Below, piece by piece: positions 42,625 through 52,365 of a DNA stretch of 64,000 bases. The stretch covers positions 62,001 through 126,000 of the forward strand of contig JANOQW010000025.1 in NCBI GenBank assembly GCA_031422335.1, written 5' to 3'. Every line of letters begins with the position of its first letter. Positions within the stretch are counted from its first letter, which is position 1. A program made the position numbers and the translations under genes. Source of the stretch: Methylotenera_A sp031422335. Its GTDB lineage: Bacteria > Pseudomonadota > Gammaproteobacteria > Burkholderiales > Methylophilaceae. The notes under the pieces were generated by a model. That model did not search any database, was not told where the DNA came from, and worked only from the letters and a program-made list of their open reading frames with translations.

Positions 42625-44880
42625 TTATTTAGTTTCATAATTAAACACCGCATCCCAATTTTTGGGTGGTGGCGTTTGTTTAAATTGTTTAATACGGCCT
42701 AAATACAAAGCATTTAAAGCATTTTTTTCTAACTTGTCTAAGGCCTTAAATTGCTTAGCTGCTGCATCCCAATCTTGGCTTCTGTAACTTTTAAGCGCCT
42801 GCTCGTACAAACCAAGCGCATGCAATGTCGCACTAGTCACTTGGCCAGTTTTACCTAGTGGCTCAAAAATCGCCACTGCTTCATCTTTGCCTTTTACCCG
42901 CACAATATCTAGCTCGCGGTAAATCATGTCTGGCACTTGTGCTTTCAAAAACTCACTCACAATAATATCAACGCCATAATGTTTGGTCAGCCCTTCTATA
43001 CGTGAGCATAAATTAACGCTATCGCCCATCACCGTATAAGCCATGCGAAAGCTTGAACCCATGTTGCCCACCACCATATTGCCAGTGTTTAGGCCAAAGC
43101 CCATTTTAATTGCTGGCCAACCTTTGCTAACAAAGCTTTCACTTATCTTGGCCATAGCCGCTTGCATCTGTAGTGCTGCATTGAGCGCGTGCTGCGCATG
43201 TTGCTTATCTGGCAACGGCGCACCCCAAAATGCCATAATCGCATCACCCATATATTTATCGATGGTGCCCCTATGCTCATGTATGATTTTTGTCATAGGT
43301 GTCAAAAACTCATTCATCAGCAAGGTCAACTGCGCAGGGTCCAGCCCTTCAGCAATGTTGGTAAAACCACGCACATCCGAGAACAATACCGTCATCTCAC
43401 GGCTTTCACTTTTGAGGTTAATTTCCTCTAGATTGCTGGCCATTTCTTTAACTAGTTCTGGCGGTACATATTGCCCAAAAAGCCCCGTCAACTGGCGCTT
43501 TCCACGCGACTCTACAAAAAAACCATAACTCATGTTTAGCAAGTAAATTAAGCTGATCATCAGCAAGCTGGCAGCTACTGGCAGCACCAAATTAGCCCAC
43601 TGCCAACTGGCAAAATTAATGCCCAAAATACTACCCAATACGCCCAATGTTAGCAGCGTTGCTTTCAGTGGATTTAAGTGTGGCAACATGAAGGTAAGCA
43701 ATAATCCTGCCAACATAATTAACACAAACTCAATGCCATTTGTAAATGCTGGACGTTGCTTTAAATTGTTATCTAAGATGCCCGAGATAAAATTGGCATG
43801 CACCTCAACCCCTGGGTAGTTACTTTGCACGGGGGTTGAGCGCAAATCCATCAAACCAGGTGCAGTCGTCCCCACCAGTATGATTTTGTTTTTTAGCGTT
43901 GCAATGGGTATTTTTTTATTCAGCACATCGCTAGCAGAAACATATTGAAAACTTCCCTGAACACCGCGAAATGGCACTAGTGCAGACACGTTAGCATCCA
44001 CAGGAATGCGTTTGTTACCTAATTTAAACGCCTCTAGCCCAGCGTAATGCTCGCCCACACCCAAGCTTGCAAATTTGGCCTCAATCACTGGGTTATCTAA
44101 ATAAGTGCGCGCTACCGACAGCGCGAGTGACTCATAATAATTTTGTTGATATTTAACAAACACCGAGATTTTTCGGGTGATACCATCCACATCGGGTTCG
44201 GGGTTAAAGTGGCCAGCGGCGCGCGCACTATTTTGCAATATGCCCAAATTAGCGCCATAGCCACTGGCTTCTGCAAAGCCCAAAGCCGGGTTATCAAAAC
44301 TATCTGTAGAGAAAATCTCTGCTGGCAACTGACCAATGCGGTTGTTATCGCCATTGGTTTGGAAATAATAACCCAGTACGATTTTGCGGTTTTTTAGGCT
44401 ATCGGCAAAAATTTGGTCATAATCTAGCTTGGGTTTAATGGCAGAAAACGCGCTGGTAAATGCAGCATTGTCTTTTAAACTTTGCTGCATCATTTCTAAA
44501 GTTTTTAGGCCAGAGCTCTCATCTTTCTCGGCAAATACCACATCGAAACCCAGCGTGTTAATTTTGTAATGATCAAACAGCGTATCCACCATCAAAGCCA
44601 GTTTGTTGCGACCCCATGGCCAGCGGCCTTGCTCTGCCAAGCTTTTTTCATCAATATCCACAATCAAAATGCGCGCATCTAAGGTGCGCGGCATGAGTAA
44701 ATTGAGTCGTAAATCGTAACTATAGTTTTCTAACTTATTCAGAAAAGGCAGCGGCAACACATTGCTGGCGTGTAGCAGCATCAATAAGACAATCGCAAGG
44801 CTAAGCGCAAAGCTGACACCATGCTGCTTGATAAGCGCAAAAAATGATTGAATAAGTTTTTTGGGTGATAAATAACGCAT
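42625..44880 (-). CDS. CHASE2-domain class III adenylate cyclase
   Basis: The 751-residue protein has one N-terminal helix, a large extracytoplasmic CHASE2 sensor (~50-355; LILIVDIDEKSL-like start, GRWPWGR, GFDVVFAE), three membrane helices (~375-450) and a class III cyclase domain. Metal Asps are in VLFSDVRGFTN (~498) and KYMGDAIMAFWG (~545). TVMGDSVNLCSR (~620) and the Lys in IDKYMGD match adenine specificity. A TPR-like C-terminal tail follows. It is upstream of the phosphodiesterase-like gene with an 88 nt gap and divergent from an esterase gene. The sensed signal is unknown. Confidence 0.9.
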   Translation of the reverse strand: MRYLSPKKLIQSFFALIKQHGVSFALSLAIVLLMLLHASNVLPLPFLNKLENYSYDLRLNLLMPRTLDARILIVDIDEKSLAEQGRWPWGRNKLALMVDTLFDHYKINTLGFDVVFAEKDESSGLKTLEMMQQSLKDNAAFTSAFSAIKPKLDYDQIFADSLKNRKIVLGYYFQTNGDNNRIGQLPAEIFSTDSFDNPALGFAEASGYGANLGILQNSARAAGHFNPEPDVDGITRKISVFVKYQQNYYESLALSVARTYLDNPVIEAKFASLGVGEHYAGLEAFKLGNKRIPVDANVSALVPFRGVQGSFQYVSASDVLNKKIPIATLKNKIILVGTTAPGLMDLRSTPVQSNYPGVEVHANFISGILDNNLKQRPAFTNGIEFVLIMLAGLLLTFMLPHLNPLKATLLTLGVLGSILGINFASWQWANLVLPVAASLLMISLIYLLNMSYGFFVESRGKRQLTGLFGQYVPPELVKEMASNLEEINLKSESREMTVLFSDVRGFTNIAEGLDPAQLTLLMNEFLTPMTKIIHEHRGTIDKYMGDAIMAFWGAPLPDKQHAQHALNAALQMQAAMAKISESFVSKGWPAIKMGFGLNTGNMVVGNMGSSFRMAYTVMGDSVNLCSRIEGLTKHYGVDIIVSEFLKAQVPDMIYRELDIVRVKGKDEAVAIFEPLGKTGQVTSATLHALGLYEQALKSYRSQDWDAAAKQFKALDKLEKNALNALYLGRIKQFKQTPPPKNWDAVFNYETK

Positions 44881-44999
44881 TGAATTAGTTTTATGTTTTA
44901 GTTAATTCTAAGCTTAACCATAAGGCATTATACTTGTAATGGTTTATACACAAACTAAATCCACTTTTTAACCTTACTAGTACACGGAATCACATTTTT

Positions 45000-45677
45000 A
45001 TGGATGAAAACACCGCTACCCCGATTGAAATTTGCCAAACAGAAACGCCCATTGCCAGCGTCATTTGGCTACATGGCTTGGGCGCCGACGGACAAGACTT
45101 TGTACCAGTAGTGAACATGCTAAATCTGCCGAATATTCGCTTTATTTTGCCGCATGCACCCTACCAAAAAATTAGCATGAATAATGGCTATGAAATGCGT
45201 GCTTGGTATGATTTATTTGGCTTACAGAGCAAGCACCCGCAAGATGCAACAGGCATAGAAAAAACGCAAACTTATATCGAATCGCTTATCGCACAAGAAA
45301 ATAGCCGTGGCATTGCAAACGAGTGCATTGTAATTGCAGGCTTCTCGCAAGGTGGTGCCATTGCGCTACATTTAGCAGCGCGCCAGCAACAAGCATTGGC
45401 AGGGGTTCTGGCGCTATCTACTTATTTGCCTTTGCAAGATAAATTAGCCTCACAAAAAACCAGTAGCAGCTTACACACGCCTATTTTTATGGCGCACGGC
45501 ACGTTTGATGAGGTGATTACACTAGAAAGATGCCAACAATCGTTAGGCATATTGCAAGAAAACGGCTACCAAATTGAGTGGCATCAATACCCGATGGCGC
45601 ATAGCGTATATCCACAAGAAATTAATGATATTCGCGCATTTTTGCAGCGCGTGTTAATTCAATCAATTGCATCATGA
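45000..45677 (+). CDS. Carboxylesterase / phospholipase family alpha-beta hydrolase
   Basis: The 225-residue protein has WLHGLGADGQDFVPVVNML, ILPHAPYQKISMNNGYEMR, the nucleophile elbow IAGFSQGGAIALHLA, Asp in MAHGTFDEVI, and a terminal His in MAHSVYPQEI. These fit the esterase/lysophospholipase (EstB-like) family. The natural substrate is unknown. It is divergent from the adenylate cyclase. Confidence 0.93.
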   Translation: MDENTATPIEICQTETPIASVIWLHGLGADGQDFVPVVNMLNLPNIRFILPHAPYQKISMNNGYEMRAWYDLFGLQSKHPQDATGIEKTQTYIESLIAQENSRGIANECIVIAGFSQGGAIALHLAARQQQALAGVLALSTYLPLQDKLASQKTSSSLHTPIFMAHGTFDEVITLERCQQSLGILQENGYQIEWHQYPMAHSVYPQEINDIRAFLQRVLIQSIAS

Positions 45678-45748
45678 AACCACACAATTAAACCACGCAA
45701 ATGCGTTAAGTTTTGCTAGAATCTTAATAAATTTAACCCTAAAATAAA

Positions 45749-45985
45749 ATGACCGAACCCGTCCAAAACGATACCTTAGATTTTGAAAGCGCTTTGCTTG
45801 AGTTGGAGGCCATTGTCAGCCAAATGGAATCGGGTAATTTACCGCTAGCGCAATCGATTAGCGCTTATAAGCGCGGCGCGACGCTGCTGCAAAGCTGCCA
45901 GCAATCACTCGGCAATGCCGAACAACAAGTGCGCATACTGACAGAGGCCAATCAGCTTGCAGTGTTTGAGCCAAGCGAACCATAA
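45749..45985 (+). CDS. xseB: Exodeoxyribonuclease VII small subunit
   Basis: The 78-residue protein is canonical XseB: FESALLELEAIVSQMESGNL then PLAQSISAYKRGATLLQSCQ. It is 3 nt upstream of ispA, a conserved pairing. It forms the accessory subunit of exonuclease VII with XseA (not in this window). Confidence 0.96.
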   Translation: MTEPVQNDTLDFESALLELEAIVSQMESGNLPLAQSISAYKRGATLLQSCQQSLGNAEQQVRILTEANQLAVFEPSEP

Positions 45986-45988
45986 AGC

Positions 45989-46915
45989 ATGAATAAACCC
46001 ATGACTCTGCCGATGAACGAACCCGCTAGCGTATTTAACACTTGGGCTCAAACTATGCAATCGCGCATGGAAGATGTGCTTGATACGCATTTGCCACCTG
46101 CCAGCACCTCACCCATGCGCTTACACGAGGCCATGCGCTATTCTACCATGGGTGGTGGTAAGCGGGTGCGCGCATTGTTGGCGTATGCAGCGGGCGAATT
46201 TTGTGGTGCCGAATTAAATAAAATTGATGTTCCCGCTGCGGCGGTAGAGATTATTCACGCCTTTTCACTAGTACACGATGATTTGCCGTGCATGGATGAC
46301 GACGATTTGCGTCGCGGCAAACCGACTGCGCACAAGCAGTATGGCGACGCCATGGCACTGCTGGTGGGTGATGCACTGCAAAGTTTGGCGTTTCAACTGA
46401 TTTCGCAAGATAAATTGCTTAAAAGCGCTAGGCAAAAACTTAAAATGTTGCATATTTTGGCACTGGCCAGCGGCTCGCGCGGCATGGCAGGTGGCCAAGC
46501 CATTGATATTGACAGCATCGGCCTTCCGCTGACGCGTGCCGAATTGGAACATATGCACATTCAAAAAACTGGCGCGCTGATTCGCGCTGCGGCCTTGTTG
46601 GGTGCCTACAGTGCCGATAAACCGAAAGAAGATAAGGTCAGTGCTGTGGATCACTTTGCTAAATCGATTGGTTTAGCGTTTCAGGTAGTAGATGATATTT
46701 TAGATGCCGAAGCCGACACGCAAACATTGGGCAAAACGGCGGGCAAAGATCAGCTGCATAACAAATCAACTTATGTCACCATTTTGGGCTTATCTGCCGC
46801 CAAACAATTAGCCAGCGAGCTGCATGCCAATGCCATGGCGGCTTTGTCTTTTTATGGGCGCGAGGCAGATTTATTAAGGCATTTGGCTAACTTCATTACG
46901 CAGCGTAGCTTTTAA
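45989..46915 (+). CDS. ispA: Farnesyl diphosphate synthase
   Basis: IspA condenses IPP with DMAPP and GPP. The 308-residue protein has the FARM LVHDDLPCMDDDDLRRGKPT and the second Asp-rich motif FQVVDDILDAEAD, plus GGKRVRALL. A start at 46013 (MNEPAS) is also possible. It lies between xseB and dxs, the standard isoprenoid cluster. Confidence 0.97.
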   Translation: MNKPMTLPMNEPASVFNTWAQTMQSRMEDVLDTHLPPASTSPMRLHEAMRYSTMGGGKRVRALLAYAAGEFCGAELNKIDVPAAAVEIIHAFSLVHDDLPCMDDDDLRRGKPTAHKQYGDAMALLVGDALQSLAFQLISQDKLLKSARQKLKMLHILALASGSRGMAGGQAIDIDSIGLPLTRAELEHMHIQKTGALIRAAALLGAYSADKPKEDKVSAVDHFAKSIGLAFQVVDDILDAEADTQTLGKTAGKDQLHNKSTYVTILGLSAAKQLASELHANAMAALSFYGREADLLRHLANFITQRSF

Positions 46916-46946
46916 TTTTAACCGTTTCGAAATCAACTCCCTTTAA

Positions 46947-48809
46947 ATGCCATCTTTACTAGATAAGATTAATTCGCCTGAAGATTTGCGCCTGCTAAAT
47001 CGCGATGAATTGGCGGAATTAGCGTTAGCGCTGCGCGTATTCTTGGTAGAAAGCGTTTCACAAACAGGCGGTCATTTAGCCTCTAATCTAGGCGTAGTCG
47101 AGCTGACGATTGCGCTACATTATGTGTTTAATACGCCCGATGACAGGCTGGTGTGGGACGTGGGCCATCAAACTTATCCGCACAAAATCCTCACTGGTCG
47201 TCGCGCTGCCATGGCTAACTTACGCAAGCCGACTGGCATTGCTGGCTTTCCACGTCGCGGCGAGAGCGCTTATGATACCTTTGGCACTGGCCACTCCAGC
47301 ACCTCCATCTCTGCCGCGCTGGGCATGGCGATTGCCGCTAAACATGCAGGCTTAGAGCGCCGCAGTGTGGCGATTATTGGCGATGGTGCCATGACGGCAG
47401 GTATGGCGTTTGAGGCATTAAACAATGCGGGCGATATGGATGCCAATTTATTGGTGATTTTAAACGACAATGACATGAGTATTTCTAACAACGTAGGCGC
47501 GTTAAATAATTATTTAGCACGTTTACTGTCTGGCCGTTTTTACGACAAAGTGCGGCAAAGTGGCAAAAAAATGTTAGGCGCGGTGCCGCCAGTGCAAGAG
47601 TTTGCCAAGCGCGCCGAAGAGCATGCCAAAGGCATGGTATTGCCAGGTACCTTGTTTGAAGAATTTGGCTTTAACTACATTGGCCCAGTGGATGGCCATG
47701 ATTTGCCTGTGCTGCTGGACACCTTAACCAATATTCGTGCGCTAAAAGGCATGCAGTTTTTGCATATTGTGACGCAAAAAGGCAAGGGCTTTGAGCTGGC
47801 CGAGCAAGACCCCAACAAATACCACGGTGTGAGTAAATTTGACCCAAATAATGGCGTTTCAGCGGCATCCAGCGCCAAGAAAACTTACGCACAAGTATTT
47901 GGTGATTGGCTAGTGGACATGGCCGATGCAGATGACAAACTCATCGGTATTACGCCCGCCATGTGCGATGGCAGCGGCTTGAACGCATTTGCAGAAAAAT
48001 ATCCACAGCGTTATTTTGACGTGGGCATTGCCGAGCAGCACGCGCTAACCTTTGCTGCAGGCATGGCTTGCGATGGCTTAAAACCTGTGGTGGCGATTTA
48101 CAGTACCTTTTTGCAGCGCGCTTACGATCAGCTGATTCACGACGTTGCGCTACAAAATTTAGACGTATTATTCGCGATTGACCGCGCTGGTTTGGTGGGT
48201 GCAGATGGCCCAACACATGCGGGTGCATATGATTTGAGTTATTTACGCTGCATTCCAAATATTATCGTGATGGCACCTAGCGACGAAAACGAATGTCGGC
48301 AAATGCTGACGACGGGCTATTTATACAAAGGCCCAGCGGCTGTGCGCTACCCACGCGGTGCTGGCACGGGTGCAACAATTAATTCTAAACTTGAAACGCT
48401 ACCAATTGGTAAAGGCGTAGTTGTTAGAGAAGCTGGCGCAAAAAAAGGCAAGAAAGTGGCTATTTTAGCCTTTGGTAGTATGCTAAAACATGCGCTGGAA
48501 GCCGCATCCCTATTGGGCTGCAGCGTTGCTAATATGCGTTTTATTAAGCCGTTGGATATTGATTTACTGCAACAACTTGCCAGCACGCACGATTTAATTG
48601 TGACGATAGAAGAAAATGCACTGATGGGCGGCGCAGGTGCGGCAGTACTAGAAGCCATGCAATTATTACACCTAAATAACTCCACTTTGTGCCTTGGCCT
48701 GCCCGATACTTTTATTGAGCACGGCGTGCATGAAACCATGTTGGCAGAATGCGGTCTAGATGCTTCAGGAATTGTGCAATCGATTCAACAAAAATTAAGT
48801 CGAGTTTAA
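46947..48809 (+). CDS. dxs: 1-Deoxy-D-xylulose-5-phosphate synthase
   Basis: Dxs makes DXP from pyruvate and glyceraldehyde-3-phosphate in the MEP pathway. At 620 residues it contains ThDP motif IIGDGAMTAGMAFEALNNAG, the DTFGTGHSSTSISAALGMAI histidine region, and the C-terminal transketolase domains (FDVGIAEQHALTFAAGMACD). It sits 31 nt after ispA. Confidence 0.98.
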   Translation: MPSLLDKINSPEDLRLLNRDELAELALALRVFLVESVSQTGGHLASNLGVVELTIALHYVFNTPDDRLVWDVGHQTYPHKILTGRRAAMANLRKPTGIAGFPRRGESAYDTFGTGHSSTSISAALGMAIAAKHAGLERRSVAIIGDGAMTAGMAFEALNNAGDMDANLLVILNDNDMSISNNVGALNNYLARLLSGRFYDKVRQSGKKMLGAVPPVQEFAKRAEEHAKGMVLPGTLFEEFGFNYIGPVDGHDLPVLLDTLTNIRALKGMQFLHIVTQKGKGFELAEQDPNKYHGVSKFDPNNGVSAASSAKKTYAQVFGDWLVDMADADDKLIGITPAMCDGSGLNAFAEKYPQRYFDVGIAEQHALTFAAGMACDGLKPVVAIYSTFLQRAYDQLIHDVALQNLDVLFAIDRAGLVGADGPTHAGAYDLSYLRCIPNIIVMAPSDENECRQMLTTGYLYKGPAAVRYPRGAGTGATINSKLETLPIGKGVVVREAGAKKGKKVAILAFGSMLKHALEAASLLGCSVANMRFIKPLDIDLLQQLASTHDLIVTIEENALMGGAGAAVLEAMQLLHLNNSTLCLGLPDTFIEHGVHETMLAECGLDASGIVQSIQQKLSRV

Positions 48810-48957
48810 TTTGTTAATTAAATGACTAAAGCCTTGATTTTTAGGGTTTGTATCGCCATATCCAACACATCAATTATTATTAAATGAGTTTACAGCGCAC
48901 GCCAAAAGCGTAAACTTTAAACTAATTAGCGCAAAAATTGCGATAGGAAAAAAACAT

Positions 48958-49773
48958 ATGAACAAACCTTTACCAGACTTAGCCAGTACCCACATTGAAG
49001 ATACGCAAAATTTGCAAGATGTGCGTCACTTAGATATTAATAAAGTTGGTATTAAATCGATTCGTCACCCAGTGGTAGTAAAAGATAAAACTGGCGGCGA
49101 GCAAAGCACGGTCGCGGTGTTTGACATGTATGTGCACTTACCGCACAACTTTAAAGGCACGCACATGTCGCGCTTTGTAGAGATTTTAAACACCAACGAA
49201 CGCGCTATTTCGATTGAAAGTTTCGAGGGTATTTTGCGCACCATGGTTGAACGATTAGAGGCGCAATCTGGCTATGTCGAGATGCGTTTCCCTTACTTCG
49301 TGAATAAATCGGCGCCCATTTCTGGCGTAAAAAGCCTACTGGATTACGATGTGACTTTTATTGGCGAAATAAATCATGGCAAATTCGACATTACAGTAAA
49401 AGTGCTGGTACCAGTGACTAGCTTGTGCCCTTGCAGCAAAAAAATATCTGATTACGGCGCGCATAATCAACGCAGCCATGTTACGGTAACGGTGCTAATT
49501 AACGACTTTATTTGGATTGAAGACATTATTAGTTTGGTCGAAAAACAAGCCTCTTGCGAGTTGTATGGCTTGCTTAAACGCCCAGATGAAAAATTTGTGA
49601 CTGAGCGCGCCTATGACAACCCCAAATTTGTTGAAGACATGGTGCGGGATGTGGCGACGCAGTTGAATAACGAAAAACGCATTGATAAATATATTGTGGA
49701 GAGTGAAAATTTTGAGTCAATCCATAATCACTCAGCTTATGCACTCATCGAAAATGATAAGCGCAAACATTAA
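48958..49773 (+). CDS. folE2: GTP cyclohydrolase FolE2 (type IB)
   Basis: The 271-residue protein belongs to the FolE2 family: GIKSIRHPVVVKD, VHLPHNFKGTHMSRFVEI and the metal Cys region VTSLCPCSKKISDYGAHNQR. FolE2 can use metals other than zinc and supplies dihydroneopterin triphosphate for folate and related cofactors. The 148 nt gap after dxs contains an inverted pair (AGTTTAC/GTAAACT), so it may have its own promoter. It follows dxs as in many betaproteobacteria. Confidence 0.96.
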   Translation: MNKPLPDLASTHIEDTQNLQDVRHLDINKVGIKSIRHPVVVKDKTGGEQSTVAVFDMYVHLPHNFKGTHMSRFVEILNTNERAISIESFEGILRTMVERLEAQSGYVEMRFPYFVNKSAPISGVKSLLDYDVTFIGEINHGKFDITVKVLVPVTSLCPCSKKISDYGAHNQRSHVTVTVLINDFIWIEDIISLVEKQASCELYGLLKRPDEKFVTERAYDNPKFVEDMVRDVATQLNNEKRIDKYIVESENFESIHNHSAYALIENDKRKH

Positions 49774-49791
49774 ACTTTTGAGAATAATTTG

Positions 49792-50007
49792 ATGACAGAA
49801 CTCACCAAAAAGAAAGCCTCGTTTTTTCAAGTGATGAAAGCGGTTTTATGGAGCATGCTAGGCGTGCGCCAGCAAAAAGGTTACGAAAATGACGCCGCTA
49901 AAATCACGCTAAAACAAGCGGTGATTGCGGGTTTAATTGGTGGCTTTATTTTTGTGGTGACGATGATCAGCGTGGTACGTTTAGTGATTAGCCAGCTAGG
50001 CCAGTAA
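49792..50007 (+). CDS. DUF2970 small membrane protein
   Basis: A product of about 71 residues. The ATG at 49792 is preferred to the in-frame TTG just before it. The protein has a basic head (KAVLWSMLGVRQQKGYENDA) and one C-terminal membrane helix (AGLIGGFIFVVTMISVVRLV). The WSMLGVR sequence is typical of DUF2970, a family of unknown function common in beta- and gammaproteobacteria. It follows folE2 closely. Confidence 0.88.
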   Translation: MTELTKKKASFFQVMKAVLWSMLGVRQQKGYENDAAKITLKQAVIAGLIGGFIFVVTMISVVRLVISQLGQ

Positions 50008-50093
50008 TTTTAATTTAGTATTTTTTATAGGGTCATCAATGCTATTAGTAGGGTGATTTTTATTAATTTTATTTTATGATTGGAGGTGATTGA

Positions 50094-50318
50094 ATGTCTG
50101 TCGCAAAAGTAATAGAAATAATCGCATCAAGTAAAAAAAGTTTTGAAGACGCTGTTGCACAAGGCGTTGCCAAAGCAGCTGATTCGCTGCACGACATCAC
50201 TGGCGCTTGGGTGAAAGACCAAAGCGTGAAAGTAGTGAATGGTAAAGTAACAGAGTACCGCGTGGGCTTAAAAGTGACATTTGTGCTTAAAGAAATTGCT
50301 AAAGCCAAAAAGAAATAA
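50094..50318 (+). CDS. Dodecin, flavin-binding protein
   Basis: The 74-residue protein matches dodecin: SVAKVIEIIASSKKSFEDAV, a flavin-stacking Trp in HDITGAWVKDQSVKV, and the beta-strand pattern EYRVGLKVTFVLKEIA. Dodecins form hollow dodecamers that store riboflavin or FMN. A strong GGAGG precedes the start. A perfect terminator follows. Confidence 0.95.
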   Translation: MSVAKVIEIIASSKKSFEDAVAQGVAKAADSLHDITGAWVKDQSVKVVNGKVTEYRVGLKVTFVLKEIAKAKKK

Positions 50319-50333
50319 TAACTTGGTACGATA

Positions 50334-50359
50334 AAAAACGGGCCATGGCCCGTTTTTTT
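50334..50359. terminator. Intrinsic terminator after dodecin
   Basis: The perfect palindrome AAAAAACGGGCCA / TGGCCCGTTTTTT is usable in both directions. Confidence 0.88.
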
Positions 50360-50420
50360 ATGCTCGCATATTTTAATATACTGCCGTTTTTATGGTTTTT
50401 CTTTCATCCTTTCTTCAAAT

Positions 50421-50467
50421 ATCTGCCCTGAAAGGCGCATGGATATTGGCTCTCAGGACATCTATTA
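50421..50467. repeat. Hairpin repeat family, copy F
   Basis: ATCTGCCCTGAAAG leads into the reverse core GCGCATGGATATTGGCT and ends CTCAGGACATCTATT. It lies between the convergent dodecin and protease genes. The core is reversed while the right flank is still ATCTATT, as in copies A and B. Confidence 0.85.
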
Positions 50468-50494
50468 AATTAGCATAGCATTGACAGCATTTTA

Positions 50495-51154
50495 CTATTT
50501 TTTAGTCAGCGTCATAATCGAGTTATCACGCTTCATATCCAACTTATTCAGTGCCGACATGCCCAATAACACCACATTTGGCGAGCCGCCTTCGTTTACC
50601 ACTGCGTCCACATTATTCAATATAATCGTGCCAATTTTTAGCGTATTAATCTTTACCAAATAGGCGGTTACCACCCCATTGGCAGTATTTACAGGCACTT
50701 TTTCACCTTTTTCATAATCAATTTTGGCAAATTTTGCATCGCCACTGTTCAATGCTACTGTGCTGGCGCCAGTGTCAACCAAGTATTTTAACGATGCGCC
50801 ATTAATACTCAAATTACCAGAAAAATGACCACGGCTATCGGCATATAAACTCACCGGGGTATTATTTGCAGGCCCAGCGTTGCCCGCCACTGAAGCGGCT
50901 TGGCCCATTTTTAGCGTTTGGCGTTTACCTTCCACCATAAATGTGGCCGATTCACTATCGGCAGAAATCAATTTAACGCCATTTTTAGTTTGGCCCGCAG
51001 CGATGCTTTGCGGCGCACCGCCGTTAATGCTCACCAGAGCTTTGCCGCTGAACAAACCCACCACATTTAAGCGCGTTTCCGCCAACACTTGGCTGACAAA
51101 AAAAGTAGTGGCAAAAGCCAATAATATTTTGTTTTTAAACATAAAATCCTTCAT
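50495..51154 (-). CDS. Retropepsin-like aspartic protease family protein
   Basis: The 219-residue protein has an N-terminal signal or anchor (ILLAFATTFFVSQVLA). The C-terminal single-domain aspartic protease carries the catalytic motif LKYLVDTGASTVALN and a later VVLLGMSALNKLDM. It fits the bacterial clan AA TIGR02281-type group. It lies 5 nt downstream of an MFS transporter gene. The substrate is unknown. Confidence 0.85.
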   Translation of the reverse strand: MKDFMFKNKILLAFATTFFVSQVLAETRLNVVGLFSGKALVSINGGAPQSIAAGQTKNGVKLISADSESATFMVEGKRQTLKMGQAASVAGNAGPANNTPVSLYADSRGHFSGNLSINGASLKYLVDTGASTVALNSGDAKFAKIDYEKGEKVPVNTANGVVTAYLVKINTLKIGTIILNNVDAVVNEGGSPNVVLLGMSALNKLDMKRDNSIMTLTKK

Positions 51155-51159
51155 TCAAT

Positions 51160-52329
51160 CTAACTAAACATACCTTTTTGAGCATATGTTTTTGAAAGCC
51201 TTAAACCCAATGCTATCACAATAAAACCCAGTAATGGAAACAGCGCCGCCAACAAAAATGTCTTTTCGCCGCCCAAATATTGCAGTGCATAACCGCCAGC
51301 AAGCCCGCCAATGGTGCCGCCTACGCCATATGCCACGCTGTTATAAATGGCTTGACCGCGCGCTTGGTGACGGCCATTAAAAAACTGCGTAATTACCTCA
51401 ATCGATGCGGCGTGAAAGCTGCCAAAAGTAAATGCATGCAAACTTTGTGCAATTAGCAGCAACCACATGCTATCTACAGCAACGCCTATTAAACTAAAAC
51501 GGATGACTGCCAGCGCCAAGCTAGTCAGCATAATCGTTTTTAAACTATAGCGCGCCATCAGTTTTGGCATCAGCATAAAAATGAAAATTTCGCAGATTAC
51601 CCCAAGCGCCCACAGCAAGCCTATCATGCCTTTGCTATAACCATGCTCGGCTAAATAGATGGAGTAAAAGTTATACAGCACGCCATGCGCAGTCACCATT
51701 AGCGCGCAGCCAAGCAGCAATGCAAGCACCACTGGCTGCTTAATAATCTGCCAAATCGAAAACTCATCATGCGCATGCGGCGCTACGGCGGCATCGGGCA
51801 ACTTAAATGTCAGACCAAACAACACAATCTGCACGCCCAATAAAAACCATAGCAAACTTTTAATGCCGTAAGCATCAATAACAAACCCCAACACCACCGC
51901 CGCCACAATAAAGCCTAGCGAGCCCCACATGCGGATTCGGCTGTAATGGCCGTTGGTAGTTGCAAGGTGCGCCAAGGTAAGTGACTCAGAAAGCGGTAGT
52001 GTAGAGCTGGTGAACAAACTGAGCGAGAGCATGACAAAAAATAGCCCCCAAAAGCTATGCGCCCAAAATACTGCCACAAAACCCAGCAAACCTAAAAACG
52101 CGGTGAGCTTAATCCACACCACGCGTTGCTTAGTATGATCGGCCAGCCAGCCCCACAAGTTGGGTGCGAAAATGCGGCTGATTTGAAACAGCGACATAAG
52201 AATGCCAATATCAGCTGCCGAAAACTGTTCGGACTGCAAATACAAACCCCAATACGGCACAAATGCACCGACAAAGAAGTAGTAAACGAAGTAAAAGCGC
52301 GAAAGGTTGGTATGAAGCGCGTGGCTCAA
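51160..52329 (-). CDS. MFS transporter (HcaT/LacY-like 'MFS_1_like')
   Basis: The 389-residue protein has about twelve membrane helices and MFS motifs (FAPNLWGWLADHTKQRVVWI). It resembles the 3-phenylpropionate-permease-like MFS group, with a characteristic FYFVYYFFVGAFVPYWGLYL start. The substrate is unknown. It shares a transcript with the aspartic protease gene and follows aroC at 36 nt. Confidence 0.87.
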   Translation of the reverse strand: MSHALHTNLSRFYFVYYFFVGAFVPYWGLYLQSEQFSAADIGILMSLFQISRIFAPNLWGWLADHTKQRVVWIKLTAFLGLLGFVAVFWAHSFWGLFFVMLSLSLFTSSTLPLSESLTLAHLATTNGHYSRIRMWGSLGFIVAAVVLGFVIDAYGIKSLLWFLLGVQIVLFGLTFKLPDAAVAPHAHDEFSIWQIIKQPVVLALLLGCALMVTAHGVLYNFYSIYLAEHGYSKGMIGLLWALGVICEIFIFMLMPKLMARYSLKTIMLTSLALAVIRFSLIGVAVDSMWLLLIAQSLHAFTFGSFHAASIEVITQFFNGRHQARGQAIYNSVAYGVGGTIGGLAGGYALQYLGGEKTFLLAALFPLLGFIVIALGLRLSKTYAQKGMFS

Positions 52330-52365
52330 AATTTACGTTCTGTTGCTAAGACTTAGAAATACGGC

